Source of the DNA: a virus
Strand: one strand, 5' to 3'
Virus record (IMG/VR): IMGVR_UViG_3300025417_000109
Span: 1 to 21,128 of that record
DNA: 21,128 nucleotides
Positions 19,903 through 21,128 of the stretch are shown here, in pieces. Every line of letters starts with the position of its first letter. Position 1 is the first letter of the stretch. A program made the position numbers and the translations under genes. Below the pieces are notes generated by a model that saw only the letters and a program-made list of their open reading frames with translations, searched no databases and was not told the DNA's origin.

Positions 19903-21128
19903 ACGGCCTTCAGATCCAGACGATTTCGGAAATTATAAGCGAAATCGAGTACGGAACTGTCGATTATCCGGGCTATCTGACAATTTTTCCGGGAGCAAAT
20001 GTTAATGCTAATTCTCCAGATTCAAATTTAATTAACATTTTTGCACAGGCTAAATTGGATATGCTTCAATTTGCCGAACAAGTTAATTCACAATTTGATC
20101 CTGATCAAGCGGTAGGTACGATTTTAGATGCTCGTTGTGCTATTAATGGTGTTGTTCGTTTAGCTGGTAGCTATACTCAACAACTAATACAAATTACTGT
20201 TTCTGCTCCAGTAACAATTTATGGATTAAGTAGTACACCTACTTCTCCTTTTACTGTAGCAGATGCTCAAGGTAATCAATATCAGCTTTTGACAGATGCT
20301 ACAATTACTAGCCCAAGTACATATCCATATACTGCTACTTATGCTTTTCAGGCAGCCTTAATTGGACCAGTTCAATCTGCGGTAAATAGTATTACAAATA
20401 TAGTTACTGTTACTTCAAATGTTACGGCAGTAAATAATAGTTCTTTATACACTACACTAGGGCAAAATGAAGAAACTGACGCAGAATTAAGACTTCGCAG
20501 ATCTCTTTCGGTATCACTTCCATCTAAAGGTTATTTAGCAGGATTAGAAGGCGGTCTTTTAAGTATTGATGGAGTAAATTATGTTCAAGTATTAGAAAAT
20601 ACTGGATCTACTGTTAATACACAAGGTGTAGCACCTCATGGAATTTGGGTTACTGTTGCTACAAGCATAGCATTAACCAGCATACAATCTAACAATAAAA
20701 CTTTAGCTTATAATATAGCTAATGTAATTTATAACAAAAGAAATGCAGGTTGTGCTCAAACCAATACAGGTGCTTGTGCTACTGCTACGGCATCAGCTTC
20801 TGGATCTACAGTTACTGTAACTATTGGATCTGGCGGTTCTGGTTTTATTTATCCACCATTAGTAACATTAACTGGTGGCGGTGGTACATATACTTCTGCT
20901 ACTGCTACAATTTCTTCAGGCACAATAACTGCAATTACAGTATCTGGAGCTAGTGGATATACATCTAATCCTACTGTTCATATAAATCCTTACACAACTG
21001 AGGTCGATATTACACAATTAGATAATAATATATTTCCTGTATATTTTGATTCTCCTGTTGTTAAAAATATTTATTTTAAAGCACTCCTTTATTTTTTTTT
21101 GTATTTTACTTGCTTTAATTATTTTAAT
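19875..21128 (+). CDS. Baseplate J-like wedge protein (partial, non-ATG start)
   Basis: Open to the right edge, 418 codons visible. The frame carries 'IDSNGLQIQTISEIISEIE', 'NSPDSNLINIFAQAKLDMLQ', 'FDPDQAVGTILDARCAINGV', 'ETDAELRLRRSLSVSLPSKG', 'SIDGVNYVQVLENTG' and 'APHGIWVTV', the order of gp47/gpJ-type wedge proteins. No ATG, GTG or TTG precedes the conserved start without a stop: the in-frame ATG at 19860 is followed after three codons by TAA TAG. ATT at 19875 or 19881 is therefore the likely start. Near the end an insert (20769-20990) of the Gly-rich repeat type splits 'NKRNAGC' from 'TEVDITQLDNNIFPVYFDSP'. The final 40 bases are T-rich and may be poor sequence. Confidence 0.78.
   Translation, partial: MLIPNTIDSNGLQIQTISEIISEIEYGTVDYPGYLTIFPGANVNANSPDSNLINIFAQAKLDMLQFAEQVNSQFDPDQAVGTILDARCAINGVVRLAGSYTQQLIQITVSAPVTIYGLSSTPTSPFTVADAQGNQYQLLTDATITSPSTYPYTATYAFQAALIGPVQSAVNSITNIVTVTSNVTAVNNSSLYTTLGQNEETDAELRLRRSLSVSLPSKGYLAGLEGGLLSIDGVNYVQVLENTGSTVNTQGVAPHGIWVTVATSIALTSIQSNNKTLAYNIANVIYNKRNAGCAQTNTGACATATASASGSTVTVTIGSGGSGFIYPPLVTLTGGGGTYTSATATISSGTITAITVSGASGYTSNPTVHINPYTTEVDITQLDNNIFPVYFDSPVVKNIYFKALLYFFLYFTCFNYFN
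20769..20990 (+). repeat. Gly-rich GSGY-type double repeat inserted in the J-like gene
   Basis: Residues 299-372 counted from ATT 19875. Unit one holds 'TVTIGSGGSGFIYPPLVTLT' and unit two 'TITAITVSGASGYTSNPTVH'. It lies where other J proteins run directly from the 'GCG' loop into their last beta domain. Confidence 0.7.

Noticed and set aside
20750-20953. Small Trp/Tyr/Cys-rich reading frame on the + strand
   Set aside because: It is an out-of-frame reading of the repeat insert in the J-like gene, and its composition is not that of a real protein.

Overview
The window is the left part of the late (packaging and structural) region of a contractile-tailed dsDNA bacteriophage, that is, a myovirus. 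It holds about 25 tightly packed genes. All but one lie on the + strand, many overlapping by 1 or 4 bases (TAATG, ATGA, GTGA). No integrase, replication, lysis, tRNA, rRNA, CRISPR or bacterial chromosomal genes are visible. AT content is high. Shine-Dalgarno sequences are scarce and several genes have GTG, TTG or no conventional start. The host cannot be read from the sequence. The small baseplate set, including a plug protein like that of freshwater cyanophage Pam3, and the SD-poor starts would fit a cyanobacterial host, but that is inference.

Layout. 103-2291: small and large terminase subunits. 2288-3232: an unusual HTH plus beta-helix protein. 3171-3986: a glycosyltransferase on the opposite strand. 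4091-9860: capsid block with DUF1073-type portal, Mu F-like head protein, small coiled-coil protein, DUF2213 putative prohead protease with scaffold-like tail, cement protein and DUF2184 major capsid protein, closed by a terminator-like hairpin. 9901-12442: head-tail connector and neck genes. 12455-14952: tail sheath, tail tube, and a tail assembly chaperone whose second half lies in the -1 frame. 14952-16634: tape measure. 16639 to the right edge: baseplate block with Dit-like adaptor, plug, hub, gp138-type spike, gp25-like wedge and a partial J-like wedge protein cut by the window end.

How the genes work together. The terminases package DNA through the portal into a head matured by the DUF2213 protein and coated by cement protein. 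The neck genes join that head to a sheath-tube tail whose length is set by the tape measure with the frameshifting chaperone. The baseplate genes build a compact plug, hub and wedge tip.

The main unexpected observation is that three unrelated structural proteins (DUF4054 connector, tail sheath, baseplate J) each carry an inserted Gly-rich double repeat of one sequence type (about 35-40 residues per unit, signature GGSGYTSNPTV) in the middle of an otherwise recognisable fold. This looks like a virion surface-decoration module spread between genes. Others are a programmed -1 frameshift, a baseplate gene whose only upstream ATG is followed by two in-frame stops, a DUF2213 gene without a standard start, a possible nested scaffold start, and an antisense glycosyltransferase.
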